Made by a program: the position numbers and the translations under genes. Positions 37,107-37,266 of a stretch of 37,266 nucleotides of DNA are shown one piece after another. The notes under the pieces are model-generated. The model worked only from the letters and a program-made list of their open reading frames with translations, made no database searches and was not told the DNA's origin. Source of the stretch: a virus; the IMG/VR virus record IMGVR_UViG_3300034160_000023, positions 1-37,266 of that record; one strand, 5' to 3'. The stretch's first letter is position 1. Each line of letters begins with the position of its first letter.

Positions 37107-37266
37107 GCGCCGCGATAACCAGATGCTGAAGGAGTCCGCGCCCAACTTGACCCAGCGCATGCTCAACGAATTCTCGCCATCACCGGTGACGGGGACCAAG
37201 GACTGATCGCGCTACGGGCTTGCCAGGCTTATGTGAGGGGTATTGTGCCCTGAAACCTATGGCGGG
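37107..37266. other. Right end of window, no clear gene
   Basis: A short frame from 37122 reads MLKESAPNLTQRMLNEFSPS and stops at 37203. One frame shift later the sequence is open again (IALRACQAYVRGIVP, ending ~37252). This looks like the broken end of a spanin-type or other phage gene, but the match is too weak to name. No attachment site, integrase or host gene could be recognised. Confidence 0.35.

Noticed and set aside
37107-37266. Right attachment site or host gene at the window end
   Set aside because: No tRNA, known host gene or direct repeat with the left side could be seen, and the left end of the prophage is not in the window.
1-37266. CRISPR array, tRNA genes, insertion sequences or a transposase
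   Set aside because: No regular spacer-repeat array, tRNA-like fold or transposase was recognised on either strand.

Overview
The window is the interior and right-hand part of a lambda-like (siphovirus) prophage, almost certainly from a Pseudomonas of the fluorescens/putida type. The evidence is the high GC content, the lambda-style gene order and many small proteins of the kinds carried by Pseudomonas prophages. No integrase, excisionase, CI-type repressor or clear host gene lies inside, so the immunity/integration end is to the left of base 1 and the right attachment end is at or beyond base 37266.

Layout. (1) 1-4114, early/replication operon: a partial lambda O-like initiator gene carrying five 18-bp inverted-repeat iterons, a putative helicase-loader gene, DUF1382-like, DUF1367, a Cys-rich protein, NinG and two more genes, joined by 4-17 bp overlaps and closed by two tandem terminators. 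(2) 4256-5613: a terminator-bounded cassette of a Mu Com-like zinc-finger translational regulator followed at once by a beta-propeller-like protein, with no Mom gene. (3) 5614-6923: a structured, apparently non-coding stretch, the holin, two small genes and a reverse-strand gene. (4) 6999-13360: terminase small and large subunits, portal, SPP1 gp7-type head protein, scaffold and major capsid protein. (5) 13408-18653: connector, tail-completion, tail-terminator and tail-tube genes and the G/GT tail chaperones with a programmed -1 frameshift, interrupted by two cargo genes (a membrane protein and a DUF2625 protein). (6) 18650-23861: tape measure and lambda M, L and K homologues. (7) 23887-28299: a 4.4-kb cargo island between K and I, holding a host-type small heat-shock protein with its own heat-shock promoter, a secreted protein, a lipoprotein and several unknowns. 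(8) 28354-35322: I, J, tip accessory proteins, a tail fibre and its assembly protein, with a clear drop in GC from the end of J onward. (9) 35382-37106: lambda R-like endolysin, inner and outer spanins, then an unknown pair of a small membrane protein and a zinc-ribbon protein.

How it works together. The left operon would start theta replication from an origin inside the initiator gene and end at terminators that a late antiterminator would have to cross. The late operon packages DNA, builds head and tail, and lyses the cell with a holin encoded about 29 kb away from its endolysin and spanins. Scattered through the late operon are cargo genes (morons), several with their own promoter-like elements and terminators, which probably serve the lysogen. 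The points most worth a second look are the Com/propeller pair, the phage-borne ibpA with a candidate RNA thermometer, the hairpin that would hide the DUF2625 ribosome-binding site, a duplicated two-hairpin repeat with compensatory changes, and the terminal membrane/zinc-ribbon pair.
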